Assembly: GCF_014204975.1 (NCBI RefSeq)
Contig: NZ_JACHMM010000001.1
Location: forward strand, 5,828,037 to 5,892,036
DNA: 64,000 nt
Origin: Jiangella mangrovi
GTDB lineage: Bacteria; Actinomycetota; Actinomycetes; Jiangellales; Jiangellaceae
Direction of reading: 5' to 3'
Shown here one piece after another: positions 7,751 through 15,705 of the stretch (the first letter of the stretch is position 1; every line of letters starts with the position of its first letter). A program made the position numbers and the translations under genes. The notes under the pieces are model-generated. The model did not search any database. It worked only from the letters and a program-made list of their open reading frames with translations, and had not been told where the DNA came from.

Positions 7751-8397
7751 GAGCGTTCCAGCCCGGCGATCCGCCACGTCAGACCGCCGCCCGCGAACGT
7801 CTGCCGCAGCCCGCGTGACCGCAGCACCGCCAGCATCGCCTCGGGCGGGTGGACGAACGCGCGGTACTCGCGACCCCGCAGCCGCATCATCAGGTTCGTC
7901 AGCCCGACGAACACCCGCCCGCCGACATGCCGCGGCGGGTGGCTGAACACGACCAGCCGCCCGGCGTGGTCGGCGACGGCGGCGAGCAGGCGCTCGTAGT
8001 CGGGGTAGCAGCAGACCACCCGGTGCAGGACGACGACGTCAGCGGCGGCCACCCCCGCGGGGTCGGCCGCGATGTCGTGCAGCCGCCGCGTCATCCGGCC
8101 GGTCAGACCCGCCTCGGCCGCCAGCCGCATGGCCTCCGCTTCGTACGACGGCGACAGCTCCAGCCCCGTCGTCGACGCCGCGCCGCGCTTGAGCAGCTCG
8201 AGCTGGATCTCGCCCACCCCGCCGCCGACCTCGAGCACCGTCGCGCCCTCGATCCCCCGCGACTCCAGGAAGGCGACCATCCGCGCCGCCGTCTTGTCCA
8301 GGCCGCGTGACCGGTACCTCCGCGCCGCGTGCCGCGCGAAACCCGGCGAGAACATCCGGTCGCAACCCCGCGGGTCGCAACACCCCCCGCCACTCAC
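7747..8397 (-). CDS. Class I SAM-dependent methyltransferase
   Basis: A 216-residue methyltransferase with the SAM-binding motif VLEVGGGVGEIQLELL, acidic loop TTGLELS and motif ADVVVLHRVVCCYPDYERLL. The HRVVCCYPD segment resembles magnesium-protoporphyrin/rebeccamycin-type small-molecule methyltransferases, but the substrate is not predictable. An unusual N-terminus rich in cysteine (SGGGCCDPRGCDR) could bind a metal. The GTG start overlaps the upstream PNPOx-like gene by 4 bp (GTGA), so the two are co-translated. Confidence 0.85.
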   Translation of the reverse strand: MSGGGCCDPRGCDRMFSPGFARHAARRYRSRGLDKTAARMVAFLESRGIEGATVLEVGGGVGEIQLELLKRGAASTTGLELSPSYEAEAMRLAAEAGLTGRMTRRLHDIAADPAGVAAADVVVLHRVVCCYPDYERLLAAVADHAGRLVVFSHPPRHVGGRVFVGLTNLMMRLRGREYRAFVHPPEAMLAVLRSRGLRQTFAGGGLTWRIAGLERS

Positions 8398-8870
8398 AGG
8401 GTCACCACCCGCCGGCTGTCGGCGCCGGTCCCGTACTCCGGGTCCCGCCCCCGGATGTGCACCGAGTGCTCCGTCACGCGCGCCCGCCAGAGCCGCAAGC
8501 GCTCCGGCGGGTAGAGCCACTCGACGGGGAACGGCTCCGGCCGCTCCGGGAACCGCGACCGGCACGCGATCGGAGCCGCCGCCGCGAGCTCGTCGTCGGG
8601 GACCCGCTCGGCCACTGCGAGCAGATAGACGGCGCGGACGTCGCTCCCGACCGGCTGGGTGGAGTCGTAGATCGCCATGCTCACGTTCGGCTGGCGTCCG
8701 ATGTTCAGCGAGTGGTGCGCCTCGGGCACCGACATCCAGTAGAAGGTGTCGTAGCCGTCGGGCGCGTAGTAGACCGGCGACACCCGCGCCCGGCCGTCGG
8801 GGTCGACGGTGCCCAGGCTCATGTACCGCGTGGTGTCGATGACCTGGCGAGCGGTGTCCTCGAGCGTCAT
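8394..8870 (-). CDS. Pyridoxamine 5'-phosphate oxidase-like FMN-binding protein
   Basis: A 158-residue split-barrel protein of the PNPOx-like superfamily. Recognisable segments are YMSLGTVDPDGRARVSPVYYAPDG, the first strands of the flavin barrel, and FYWMSVPEAHHSLNIGRQPNVSMAIYDS. Members bind FMN, F420 or haem and most are uncharacterised oxidoreductases. The ATG at 8870 begins the fold; the frame is open further upstream but without a good start. It is followed by the overlapping methyltransferase, so the pair may act on one compound. Confidence 0.85.
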   Translation of the reverse strand: MTLEDTARQVIDTTRYMSLGTVDPDGRARVSPVYYAPDGYDTFYWMSVPEAHHSLNIGRQPNVSMAIYDSTQPVGSDVRAVYLLAVAERVPDDELAAAAPIACRSRFPERPEPFPVEWLYPPERLRLWRARVTEHSVHIRGRDPEYGTGADSRRVVTL

Positions 8871-8970
8871 GGCGTCCTCGCAACAGTGCGTGCATGCCCG
8901 CCCGGTCATCCTTCCCGACGGCGTCAGCCCGCGGCAACCGTCTCCGCCCACGGCACGGCGAGCGACGGCG

Positions 8971-10023
8971 TCAGCGGCGGTGCCGCCGGGCCTCCAGCTC
9001 GGCGACGACGGCGCGCCGGTCACCCGCGCGCCGGGCCTCGCCCCGCGCCGCCTCGCGCCGCAGTTTGCGCCACCGCGCGAGCCGGTCCTCGTCGAGCTCT
9101 CCGTCGGCGACGGCGAGCAGCACGGCGCAGCCGGGCTCGGCGACGTGGCCGCAGTCGCGGAACCGGCATCGTCGCGCCAACGTCTCGACGTCCGCGAACG
9201 CGCCCGCGACGGCGGCGTCGTCAGCCACCAGCCCGACCGCGCGCAGCCCCGGCGTGTCGATGAGCACCCCGCGCCCGGGCAGGACGACGAGCTCGCGATG
9301 CGTCGTCGTGTGCCGGCCGCGGCCGTCGCGGGCCCGCACGGACCCCGTCGGCATGACGTCGACCCCCGCGATCAGGTTGGTGAGCGTCGACTTGCCCGCA
9401 CCCGACGGTCCCACGAGCGCCAGCGTCCGGCCGTTGCGCACGAGGGCGCCCAGCTCGTCGACGCCGTTGCCGCGCACCGAGCTGACCAGCATGATCTCGA
9501 CTCCGGGCGCGACCTCGGCGACCTCGTCGCGCATGCCGAGCGGGTCGGGGACGAGGTCGGACTTCGTCAGGACGATCACCGGCTGCGCGCCGCTCCCCCA
9601 CGCCAGGACCAGCAGCCGCTCGATGCGCCCGAGGTCGGGGTCGGGATCGAGGTGCTCGACGATGACCACCACGTCGACGTTCGCCGCGACGACCTGCCCC
9701 TCCGAGGTCCGGTCGGCGCTGTCGCGCACGATCGCCGTCCGCCGCGGCAGCAGCGCCTCGAGCGTGACCCGGTCGTCCGGCCAGTCGCGGACGGCGGTCC
9801 AGTCGCCGACGGCGGGCAGCGCCATGCGGTCGTCGGCGACGGCGCGCAGCACCTCGCCGCCGAACGAGGCCCGGACGGCCCCCATGCCGCCGGCCAGGTC
9901 GGCCGAGCCGCGGTCGACGCGGCACACCCGGGCGAGCCGGTGGGCGCCCCGGTACGGGTGGAAGGCCCGGCCTATCTCCGGCGTCCAGCCGAGGTCGAGC
10001 AGGCGTTGCTGGGAAGCAGACAT
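8971..10023 (-). CDS. rsgA: Ribosome small subunit-dependent GTPase A
   Basis: Circularly permuted GTPase that checks late 30S subunit assembly. The G motifs appear in permuted order: G4 TKSD at 153-156, G1 GPSGAGKST at 205-213 and G3 DTPG at 256-259. An OB-fold precedes them and a zinc knuckle with C286, C291, H293 and C299 follows. Length of 350 residues is normal. The ATG is preceded by AAGAAGG. A possible 18-codon ORF with a strong ribosome site lies just upstream on the same strand. Confidence 0.95.
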   Translation of the reverse strand: MSASQQRLLDLGWTPEIGRAFHPYRGAHRLARVCRVDRGSADLAGGMGAVRASFGGEVLRAVADDRMALPAVGDWTAVRDWPDDRVTLEALLPRRTAIVRDSADRTSEGQVVAANVDVVVIVEHLDPDPDLGRIERLLVLAWGSGAQPVIVLTKSDLVPDPLGMRDEVAEVAPGVEIMLVSSVRGNGVDELGALVRNGRTLALVGPSGAGKSTLTNLIAGVDVMPTGSVRARDGRGRHTTTHRELVVLPGRGVLIDTPGLRAVGLVADDAAVAGAFADVETLARRCRFRDCGHVAEPGCAVLLAVADGELDEDRLARWRKLRREAARGEARRAGDRRAVVAELEARRHRR

Positions 10024-10061
10024 GTGAGACCTTCTTCTGTGCGGCCTCACGCGCGACGGTG

Positions 10062-10118
10062 TCAGCCGCGGCGTGCTGGCCTGAGGGTACGGGAGAGAAC
10101 GGATCCGAACACGGTCAT
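10062..10118 (-). CDS. Possible 18-residue leader ORF upstream of rsgA
   Basis: An ATG with GAGGAGG nine bases upstream opens an 18-codon frame (MTVFGSVLSRTLRPARRG) ending 38 bp before the rsgA start. The ribosome site is stronger than that of rsgA. It may be a translated leader that governs rsgA, or a chance frame; the basic C-terminus is its only notable property. Confidence 0.35.
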   Translation of the reverse strand: MTVFGSVLSRTLRPARRG

Positions 10119-10165
10119 GGCCGCTCACCTCCTCGGTTGTCCACCGGCCAACGCTGCTGCCGAGG

Positions 10166-10174
10166 TTATCCACA
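10166..10174 (+). promoter_or_regulatory. Single perfect DnaA-box sequence
   Basis: TTATCCACA lies between the divergent rsgA leader and the acyl-CoA dehydrogenase gene. It is a full match to the DnaA box consensus. It is isolated, so it is not an origin, but it could be a DnaA regulatory site. Confidence 0.4.
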
Positions 10175-10226
10175 GGTGGCCGATTCGGGCCAGCGAATAA
10201 CCGGCGGGCCGGTCTACGGTGGGGGC

Positions 10227-11837
10227 GTGGGAGCGACACACGAGGTCACCAACCAGCCACCGCCGCTGTCGGGCTACGACGTGTTCGGCGCCGACGCCGC
10301 GCTCGTCGAGGCGTTCTCGCGCTACGGGAACGCCTCCGACCGCGTCGAGCTGGAGTCGCTGGGCCGGTTGGCGGGCTCGGCCGAGGCGCAGCGGTGGGCG
10401 CGCGAGGCCGACACCCACCACCCGGCGCTGCGCACCCACGACCGCTACGGCCATCGCGTCGACGAGGTCGACTTCCACCCGTCGTGGCACCGGCTCATGG
10501 CGACCGCCGTCGATCATCGCCTGCACGCCGGACCCTGGGTCGACCTTCCGGGGCGCGCGCATGCGACCCGGGCCGCGAAGTTCCTGGTGTGGAGCCAGGT
10601 CGAGGCCGCCCACCTGTGTCCCGTCTCCATGACCTACGCCGCCGTTCCCGCCCTGCGCACCGACCCCGCCATCAGCGAGGTCTGGGAGGGGCGGCTCAGT
10701 GCGTTCTACGACCCCGTCCTGCGCCCGCCTGCCGAGAAGGAGGGCTGCCTCGCCGGCATGGCGATGACGGAGAAGCAGGGCGGCTCCGACGTGCGCGCCA
10801 ACACGACGCGAGCCGACCCCGTCGACGGCTGGTATCGGCTGACGGGGCACAAGTGGTTCTGCTCCGCGCCCATGAACGACGTGTTCCTGGTGCTCGCCCA
10901 GGCGCCGGGCGGGCTGACCTGCTTCGTCCTCCCCCGCATCCTCGACGACGGTGCCCGCAACGGCCTGCGACTGCAGCGGCTGAAGGACAAGCTGGGCAAC
11001 CGCGCCAACGCCTCTGCGGAGGTCGAGTTCGACGGCGCGTTGGCGCAGCGGCTGGGCGCCGAGGGCCGCGGCGTCGCGACGATCATCGAGATGGTCGCCG
11101 CCACCCGGCTCGACTGCGTGCTCGGGTCGGCCTCACTGCTGCGCCGGGCCGTCGCCGAGGCGACCTGGCACGCCGCGCACCGGTCCGCGTTCGGCGCCCG
11201 GCTGGCCGACTCCGAGCTCATGCGCGCGGTGCTGGCCGACCTCGCGCTGGAGTCCGAGGCGGCGACGGCGCTGGCCATGCGGCTCGCGGCGTCGGTCGAC
11301 CACGCGGACGATCCTCAGGAGCAGGCGCTGCGGCGCATCGGGCTGCCGCTGGCGAAGTACTGGGTCTGCAAACGCACCCCGGCCGCCGTCGCCGAGGCGC
11401 TCGAGTGCCTGGGCGGCAACGGCTACGTCGAGGAGAGCGGGATGCCGCGGCTGTACCGCGAGGCGCCGCTGAACTCGATCTGGGAGGGTGCCGGGAACAT
11501 CCAGGCGCTCGACCTGCTGCGCGTGCTGGAACGCTCGCCCGAGGTCGCCCTCGCGTGGCGCGCCGAGGTCGAGGCGGCCAAGGGCCAGGACCGCCGCCTC
11601 GACGACGCGCTGTCTGCCTTCGACATCGAGGCGGCCGAGCCGGGGCAGGCGCGGGTGCTGGCCGGGCGCATGGCGGTGCTGCTGCAGGCGAGCCTGCTGG
11701 TCCGGTACGCGCCGCCCGCCGTCGCCGACGCGTTCTGCACGAGCCGGCTGGACGCGAGGCACGGGGTCTATGGCGCGCTGCCGGCCGGGCTCGACACCGA
11801 GGCGATCGTCCGCCGCGCCACCCCGGAGGTGCCGTGA
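10227..11837 (+). CDS. AidB-like acyl-CoA dehydrogenase
   Basis: A 536-residue flavoprotein of the acyl-CoA dehydrogenase family, with the extra length and GCLAGMAMTEKQGGSDVRANTT motif of the AidB group, which is induced by alkylation stress in E. coli and binds DNA. FAD-binding features include the TEKQGGSDVR loop, WFCSAPMNDVFLVLAQ and the C-terminal LNSIWEGAGNIQALDLLR. The GTG at 10227 is the first suitable start. A small cysteine-rich ORF overlaps its 3' end by 4 bp. Whether this is a dehydrogenase for an isovaleryl-type substrate or an AidB repair protein cannot be told. Confidence 0.9.
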   Translation: MGATHEVTNQPPPLSGYDVFGADAALVEAFSRYGNASDRVELESLGRLAGSAEAQRWAREADTHHPALRTHDRYGHRVDEVDFHPSWHRLMATAVDHRLHAGPWVDLPGRAHATRAAKFLVWSQVEAAHLCPVSMTYAAVPALRTDPAISEVWEGRLSAFYDPVLRPPAEKEGCLAGMAMTEKQGGSDVRANTTRADPVDGWYRLTGHKWFCSAPMNDVFLVLAQAPGGLTCFVLPRILDDGARNGLRLQRLKDKLGNRANASAEVEFDGALAQRLGAEGRGVATIIEMVAATRLDCVLGSASLLRRAVAEATWHAAHRSAFGARLADSELMRAVLADLALESEAATALAMRLAASVDHADDPQEQALRRIGLPLAKYWVCKRTPAAVAEALECLGGNGYVEESGMPRLYREAPLNSIWEGAGNIQALDLLRVLERSPEVALAWRAEVEAAKGQDRRLDDALSAFDIEAAEPGQARVLAGRMAVLLQASLLVRYAPPAVADAFCTSRLDARHGVYGALPAGLDTEAIVRRATPEVP

Positions 11838-11968
11838 TCTGTCCAGCGTGCAGTGACCAGCGGCATCAGGAGTGCCCGGCCCTCTCGAAGGGCCGCTCCT
11901 GGTGCGATTGCCAGCATCAGGCGAGTGACCGCCCGGTCGAGCCCGCGACCGGTCACGCGTCGGAATGA
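11834..11968 (+). CDS. Small cysteine-rich protein (44 residues)
   Basis: The GTG overlaps the stop of the acyl-CoA dehydrogenase gene (GTGA). The product begins MICPACSDQRHQECPAL and has SWCDCQHQ in the middle, giving two CxxC/CxC-type metal-binding pairs. Similar short proteins with ICPAC and WCDCQH are common in actinobacteria, so I consider it a real gene; function is unknown, zinc binding is inferred. Confidence 0.65.
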   Translation: MICPACSDQRHQECPALSKGRSWCDCQHQASDRPVEPATGHASE

Positions 11969-12011
11969 TCGGTTGGCCGGGTTCGAGGTTCTGCCGGGGT
12001 GGTGGGTTGGT

Positions 12012-12147
12012 TCCCCGTCCCCCTGCTGCCCAGTCTCTTAGCCGCGTGACCGCGCCTCGAGTCCGACGATCGGGCGCTTCGCGCGGAGGGCGGACTTGAC
12101 CCGCGGTCCCGCGGCCAAGAACCTGGCAGCTATCAGGGGGACGGGGA
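12012..12147. repeat. 136-bp unit bounded by 14-bp inverted repeats
   Basis: TCCCCGTCCCCCTG at 12012-12025 is perfectly complementary to 12134-12147, and CTGCC lies near both inner edges. Smaller palindromes lie inside (AGTCCG...CGGACT). The layout is like a miniature inverted-repeat element but no target duplication is obvious. Confidence 0.45.
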
Positions 12148-12245
12148 GACCCTGGGCACACCTCGCCCTTCCGTGCCCGTTTCGTCCCGCTCTAGTGGCC
12201 TGTGGACAGCGATGATCATCAACGATCGCGTACATCACGACGATT

Positions 12246-12287
12246 ACCCGAGCCCCAACACGATTGCAGGCGTGTTGAGGCTCGGGT
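12246..12287. terminator. Hairpin with 16-bp arms
   Basis: ACCCGAGCCCCAACAC (12246-12261) pairs with 12272-12287 with one mismatch over a 10-base loop. No T run follows, as is common for actinobacterial terminators. Confidence 0.6.
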
Positions 12288-12325
12288 AAGCGTGGTGGGC
12301 GGCCCAAGAAACGCGGTCACGAGGC

Positions 12326-12373
12326 GTCGGGAGGGAGTTCTTCCCGCCATAGCGGGGACAAGTCCCTCCCGAC
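12326..12373. repeat. GGGAGGGA-type hairpin repeat, copy 1
   Basis: A 48-bp unit with 22-bp arms (three mismatches) and a CATA loop; the arms start GTCGGGAGGGA. The reverse complement of 51684-51731 matches it at 44 of 48 positions including the loop. Both copies lie between convergent genes, which suggests a shared two-way terminator sequence. Confidence 0.85.
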
Positions 12374-12434
12374 GACCGCAGCCAGGAAGCCACCACCCGC
12401 CCGTCGCCAGACTCCCAGCGCAACCACACGAACC

Positions 12435-12815
12435 CTAGAAACTGACGTTCACGGAGCAGTCGGGGATCTCGTCGATCTGGGCGATCGCCTCGTCGTCCAC
12501 GAACACGCCCAGCGAACCGGTGCACCCGGAGCTCGACAGCGTCCCGTCGAACTCCGCGCGCACGTCGCGCCCGTCAACGGCCGTCCCCGTGCACGACGCA
12601 TCGCCCGACAGAGACGTGCCGGAGCGGTTCAGGTCGGTCGAGCAGTCGGGGCCGCTCTCCAGCGTCACCCCCGCGTCGGACAGCTGCCGCGTGACGGCGT
12701 CCTCCAACGCCGTCGCGGCGAGGTCGTTCAGGCCTTGGTCGAGCTGTTCGGAGCAGGCGGACAGGGCCAGGACGCCACAGGAGATCAGGACAGCGGGAAG
12801 CAGGAATCGTCGCAC
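12435..12815 (-). CDS. DUF4333-type lipoprotein
   Basis: A 126-residue exported lipoprotein: signal peptide with lipobox ALSAC (Cys21), then a single small domain with the pattern of DUF4333 (VTRQLSDAGVTLESGPDCSTDLNRSGTSLSGDASCTGTAVDGR). Four later cysteines probably form two disulfides outside the membrane. DUF4333 proteins are common in actinobacteria and have no known function. It is alone on its strand; the start is 121 bp from the sulfur-operon leader peptide on the other strand. Confidence 0.8.
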   Translation of the reverse strand: MRRFLLPAVLISCGVLALSACSEQLDQGLNDLAATALEDAVTRQLSDAGVTLESGPDCSTDLNRSGTSLSGDASCTGTAVDGRDVRAEFDGTLSSSGCTGSLGVFVDDEAIAQIDEIPDCSVNVSF

Positions 12816-12936
12816 GGCGGCGACCCTACACAGCCCACATTAAAACCTACTTGATCGCTAGGAAATCTCAGGATGCAAGACACAAGTGCCCAAATCGCGG
12901 ACAGCCCATTCGCGCCGAACCCCGGGACATGGCACG

Positions 12937-13032
12937 ATGCTCGACATGTTGTCCGTCATTCCTCTGCTGCTGGTGAGTCGGCGTCACGTCGACTACGGCC
13001 GCATGGACAGCATGCTCTGTCTGGCGTTCTGA
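12937..13032 (+). CDS. Cysteine-containing leader peptide of the sulfite reductase operon
   Basis: A short frame of 31 codons (28 from the second ATG at 12946) that ends LLLVSRRHVDYGRMDSMLCLAF. The core LLVSRRHVDxxRxxSxLC is the pattern of the leader peptides found upstream of sulfur-assimilation genes in actinobacteria. By analogy with the cysteine-responsive short ORFs studied in mycobacteria, ribosome stalling at the Cys codon near the end would tune expression of the downstream operon. It ends 127 bp before the sulfite reductase start; a GC-rich hairpin (GGCGCG/CGCGCC, 13055-13070) follows within that gap and could be part of the switch. Confidence 0.8.
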   Translation: MLDMLSVIPLLLVSRRHVDYGRMDSMLCLAF

Positions 13033-13159
13033 CCGCCCCGGACTCATTCAGCCGGGCGCGCGGTCGCGCCGGCGGGCACTCCGGGCACTCCGGACACCCC
13101 ACACGCCGAAGAACCAGCGCGCACCGTGCGTCCCCGAAACCTCGAGGACTGCACTGCAC

Positions 13160-14821
13160 ATGTCTCCCACGCAGACACCGGCCCCCAAGCGCCCCAAGGG
13201 CCAGGGGCAGTGGGCCCTCGGCCACCTGGAGCCGCTGAATCCGAACGAGCGGGTCAAGAAGGACGACGACGGCCTCAACGTCCGCAAGCGCATCGAGACG
13301 ATCTACAGCAAGCGCGGGTTCGCCAGCATCGACCCGCAGGACCTCCGCGGCCGGTTCCGTTGGTGGGGCCTCTACACGCAGCGCCGTCCCGGGATCCCCG
13401 GCGGGAAGACCGCCGTCCTCGAGCCGCACGAGCTCGACGACGAGTACTTCATGCTCCGGGTCCGCATCGACGGCGGCGCGCTCAGCCTCGAGCAGCTGCG
13501 CACCGTCGCCGAGATCTCGACGACGTACGGGCGCGACACCGCCGACGTCACCGACCGGCAGAACATCCAGCTGCACTGGATCCGCGTCGAGGACATGCCG
13601 GTCATCTGGGAGAAGCTCGAGGCCGTCGGCCTGAGCACGACGGAGGCCTGCGGCGACGTCCCGCGTGTCATCCTCGGCTCCCCCGTCGCCGGCATCAGCG
13701 CCGCCGAGGTGCTCGACCCGACCTGGGCGATCGACGAGATCCAGCGCCGCTACATCGGCTCCAAGGAGTTCTCGAACCTCCCCCGCAAGTTCAAGTCTGC
13801 CATCAGCGGCCTGCCCGACATCGTCCACGAGGCCAACGACATCGCGTTCGTCGGCGTCAACCACCCGGAGCACGGCCCCGGCCTGGACCTGTGGGTCGGC
13901 GGCGGCCTGTCGACGAACCCGAAGTTGGCGGTCCGGCTGGGCGCGTGGGTGCCGCTCGACGAGGCGCCCGAGGTCTGGGCCGGCGTCGTCGGCATCTTCC
14001 GCGACTACGGCTACCGCCGCCTGCGCCACCGTGCGCGGCTGAAGTTCCTCGTCGACGACTGGGGCACGGAGAAGTTCCGGGAGGTTCTCGAGACCGAGTA
14101 CCTCGGCCGCAAGCTCATCGACGGCCCGCCGCCGCCCGGGCACGTCGAGCCGATCGACCACGTCGGCGTGCACGAGCAGAAGGACGGCCGGTTCTACGTC
14201 GGCGTCGCGCCGCTGGTCGGCCGCGTCTCCGGCTCCATCCTGTCCAAGCTGGCCGACGTCATCGAGGCGCACGGCTCGGGCCGGCTGCGCACCACGCCGC
14301 ACCAGAAGCTCGTCATCCTCGACGTCGACGGCGACCAGGTCGAGTCGCTGGTCACCGCGCTCGACGCCATCGGGCTGCAGGCCCGGCCGAGCGTGTTCCG
14401 TCGCAACACCATGGCCTGCACCGGCCTCGAGTACTGCAAGCTGGCCATCGTCGAGACCAAGCAGCTGGCCGTCGACACCGTCGGCGACCTCGAGCGGCGC
14501 CTCGCCGACCTGACCGCCGGCATCGACGTGCCGATCTCGCTGCACATCAACGGCTGCCCGAACTCGTGCGCGCGCATCCAGGTCGCCGACATCGGCCTCA
14601 AAGGGCAGATCGTCAAGGGCGAGGAGGGCTTCCAGGTCCACCTCGGCGGCGGCCTCGGCCTCGACGCCGGGTTCGGCCGGAAGCTGCGCGGCCACAAGGT
14701 GACGGCGGCCGAGCTGCCGGACTACGTCGAGCGCCTCGTCCGCCGCTTCGTGGACGAGCGCACCGACGGCGAGCGGTTCGCCCAGTGGGTGGCCCGCGCC
14801 GACGAAGAAGCACTCCAGTAG
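13160..14821 (+). CDS. sirA: Ferredoxin-dependent assimilatory sulfite reductase
   Basis: A 553-residue sirohaem/[4Fe-4S] enzyme that reduces sulfite to sulfide. Two ferredoxin-like half-domains and two sirohaem-binding repeats are present. The cluster ligands are C420, C426 (CTGLEYC) and C466, C470 (NGCPNSC). Y72 and C164 are 92 residues apart, as are Tyr69 and Cys161 of M. tuberculosis NirA/SirA, which form a covalent crosslink at the active site, so the same crosslink is likely. The start is the ATG at 13160. It leads an operon with the zinc ribbon, cysH and cysG, which supports sulfite rather than nitrite as substrate. Confidence 0.95.
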   Translation: MSPTQTPAPKRPKGQGQWALGHLEPLNPNERVKKDDDGLNVRKRIETIYSKRGFASIDPQDLRGRFRWWGLYTQRRPGIPGGKTAVLEPHELDDEYFMLRVRIDGGALSLEQLRTVAEISTTYGRDTADVTDRQNIQLHWIRVEDMPVIWEKLEAVGLSTTEACGDVPRVILGSPVAGISAAEVLDPTWAIDEIQRRYIGSKEFSNLPRKFKSAISGLPDIVHEANDIAFVGVNHPEHGPGLDLWVGGGLSTNPKLAVRLGAWVPLDEAPEVWAGVVGIFRDYGYRRLRHRARLKFLVDDWGTEKFREVLETEYLGRKLIDGPPPPGHVEPIDHVGVHEQKDGRFYVGVAPLVGRVSGSILSKLADVIEAHGSGRLRTTPHQKLVILDVDGDQVESLVTALDAIGLQARPSVFRRNTMACTGLEYCKLAIVETKQLAVDTVGDLERRLADLTAGIDVPISLHINGCPNSCARIQVADIGLKGQIVKGEEGFQVHLGGGLGLDAGFGRKLRGHKVTAAELPDYVERLVRRFVDERTDGERFAQWVARADEEALQ

Positions 14822-14839
14822 AGGGACGGCGAACCAGAC

Positions 14840-15013
14840 ATGGCTGAGACCCGGGCCGCGATCATGCACTGCCCGTTCTGTGCGGAGGAGGACCTCCACC
14901 CCGTGGAGGAGCCGCACGGCGCGTGGGAGTGCCGGTCCTGTCTGCGGGTCTTCTCGGTGAAACTGCTCGGCCTCTCGACCAGCGGACTCTCGACCAGAAG
15001 GAGTGCAGGATGA
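14840..15013 (+). CDS. Small zinc-ribbon protein between sirA and cysH
   Basis: A 57-residue protein with two CxxC knuckles, MHCPFCAEEDL and WECRSCLRVFSV, the pattern of a rubredoxin-like zinc ribbon. It lies 18 bp after sirA and overlaps cysH by 4 bp (ATGA). Small proteins of this kind occupy the same place in other actinobacterial sulfur operons, so it probably helps the reductases, for instance in electron transfer or cofactor handling. The role is inference. Confidence 0.8.
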   Translation: MAETRAAIMHCPFCAEEDLHPVEEPHGAWECRSCLRVFSVKLLGLSTSGLSTRRSAG

Positions 15014-15705
15014 CCCTCTGCCCGACGAACTCCCTCGAGGCTCTCGCGCTGGACGCCGCACGCAACCTGGAGGACGCGCCGGCCGGCGAGATCGTCCGCT
15101 GGGCGCACGAGACCTTCGGCGAGCGGTTCGCCATCACCGCCTCCATGGCCGACGGCGTCCTCTCGCACGTCGCGTCGACGGCGGTGCCCGGCATCAAGGT
15201 GCTCTTCCTCGACACGGGCTACCACTTCGCCGAGACCATCGGCACCCGCGACGCCGTCGCCGCCACCTACGACGTCGAGGTCGAGACGATCACGCACCCG
15301 CTGCGCGTCCCGGAGCACGAGGCCGAGTACGGCAAGCTCTACGAGATCGACTCCGACCTGTGCTGCGCCATCCGCAAGGTCTGGCCGCTGGACCGCGCGC
15401 TGAAGCCGTACGACGCCTGGGCCGGCGGCGTCCGCCGCTCCGAGTCGCCCAGCCGCGCCGCCACCCCCGTCGTCGCCTGGGACCCCAAGCGCGGCAAGGT
15501 GAAGGTCAACCCGCTGGCCACGTGGACCGACGAGCAGGTCGACGCCTACGTCGAGAAGCACAGCATCCTGGTCAACCCGCTGCGCGAGATCGGCTACCTC
15601 TCCATCGGCTGCGAGCCGTGCACCCGTCCCGTCGCGGCGGGCGAGGACGCGCGCGCCGGCCGCTGGGCCGGCTCGTCGAAGACCGAGTGCGGGATCCACC
15701 TCTGA
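15010..15705 (+). CDS. cysH: Adenylyl-sulfate (APS) reductase
   Basis: A 231-residue reductase that converts APS to sulfite. It carries the four [4Fe-4S] ligands that mark APS rather than PAPS reductases, C118-C119 (DLCCAIRK) and C201, C204 (GCEPC), and the catalytic cysteine C227 in the C-terminal ECGIHL. LDTGYHFAET and SPSRAATP form the nucleotide pocket. Start ATG at 15010 overlaps the zinc-ribbon stop. The product, sulfite, is the substrate of SirA upstream. Confidence 0.95.
   Translation: MTLCPTNSLEALALDAARNLEDAPAGEIVRWAHETFGERFAITASMADGVLSHVASTAVPGIKVLFLDTGYHFAETIGTRDAVAATYDVEVETITHPLRVPEHEAEYGKLYEIDSDLCCAIRKVWPLDRALKPYDAWAGGVRRSESPSRAATPVVAWDPKRGKVKVNPLATWTDEQVDAYVEKHSILVNPLREIGYLSIGCEPCTRPVAAGEDARAGRWAGSSKTECGIHL

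Larger units (their letters stand above)
11969..12434. other. Convergent intergenic region with several palindromes and no gene
   Basis: This 466-bp stretch separates the convergent acyl-CoA dehydrogenase unit and a lipoprotein gene. No convincing coding sequence is seen. It holds a 136-bp inverted-repeat unit, an orphan arm of the GATCATC-type repeat at 12212-12228, a hairpin at 12246-12287 and a GGGAGGGA-type repeat at 12326-12373. Confidence 0.7.

Noticed and set aside
10166-10174. Chromosomal replication origin
   Set aside because: Only one DnaA box, no box cluster and no dnaA, dnaN or gyrase genes nearby.
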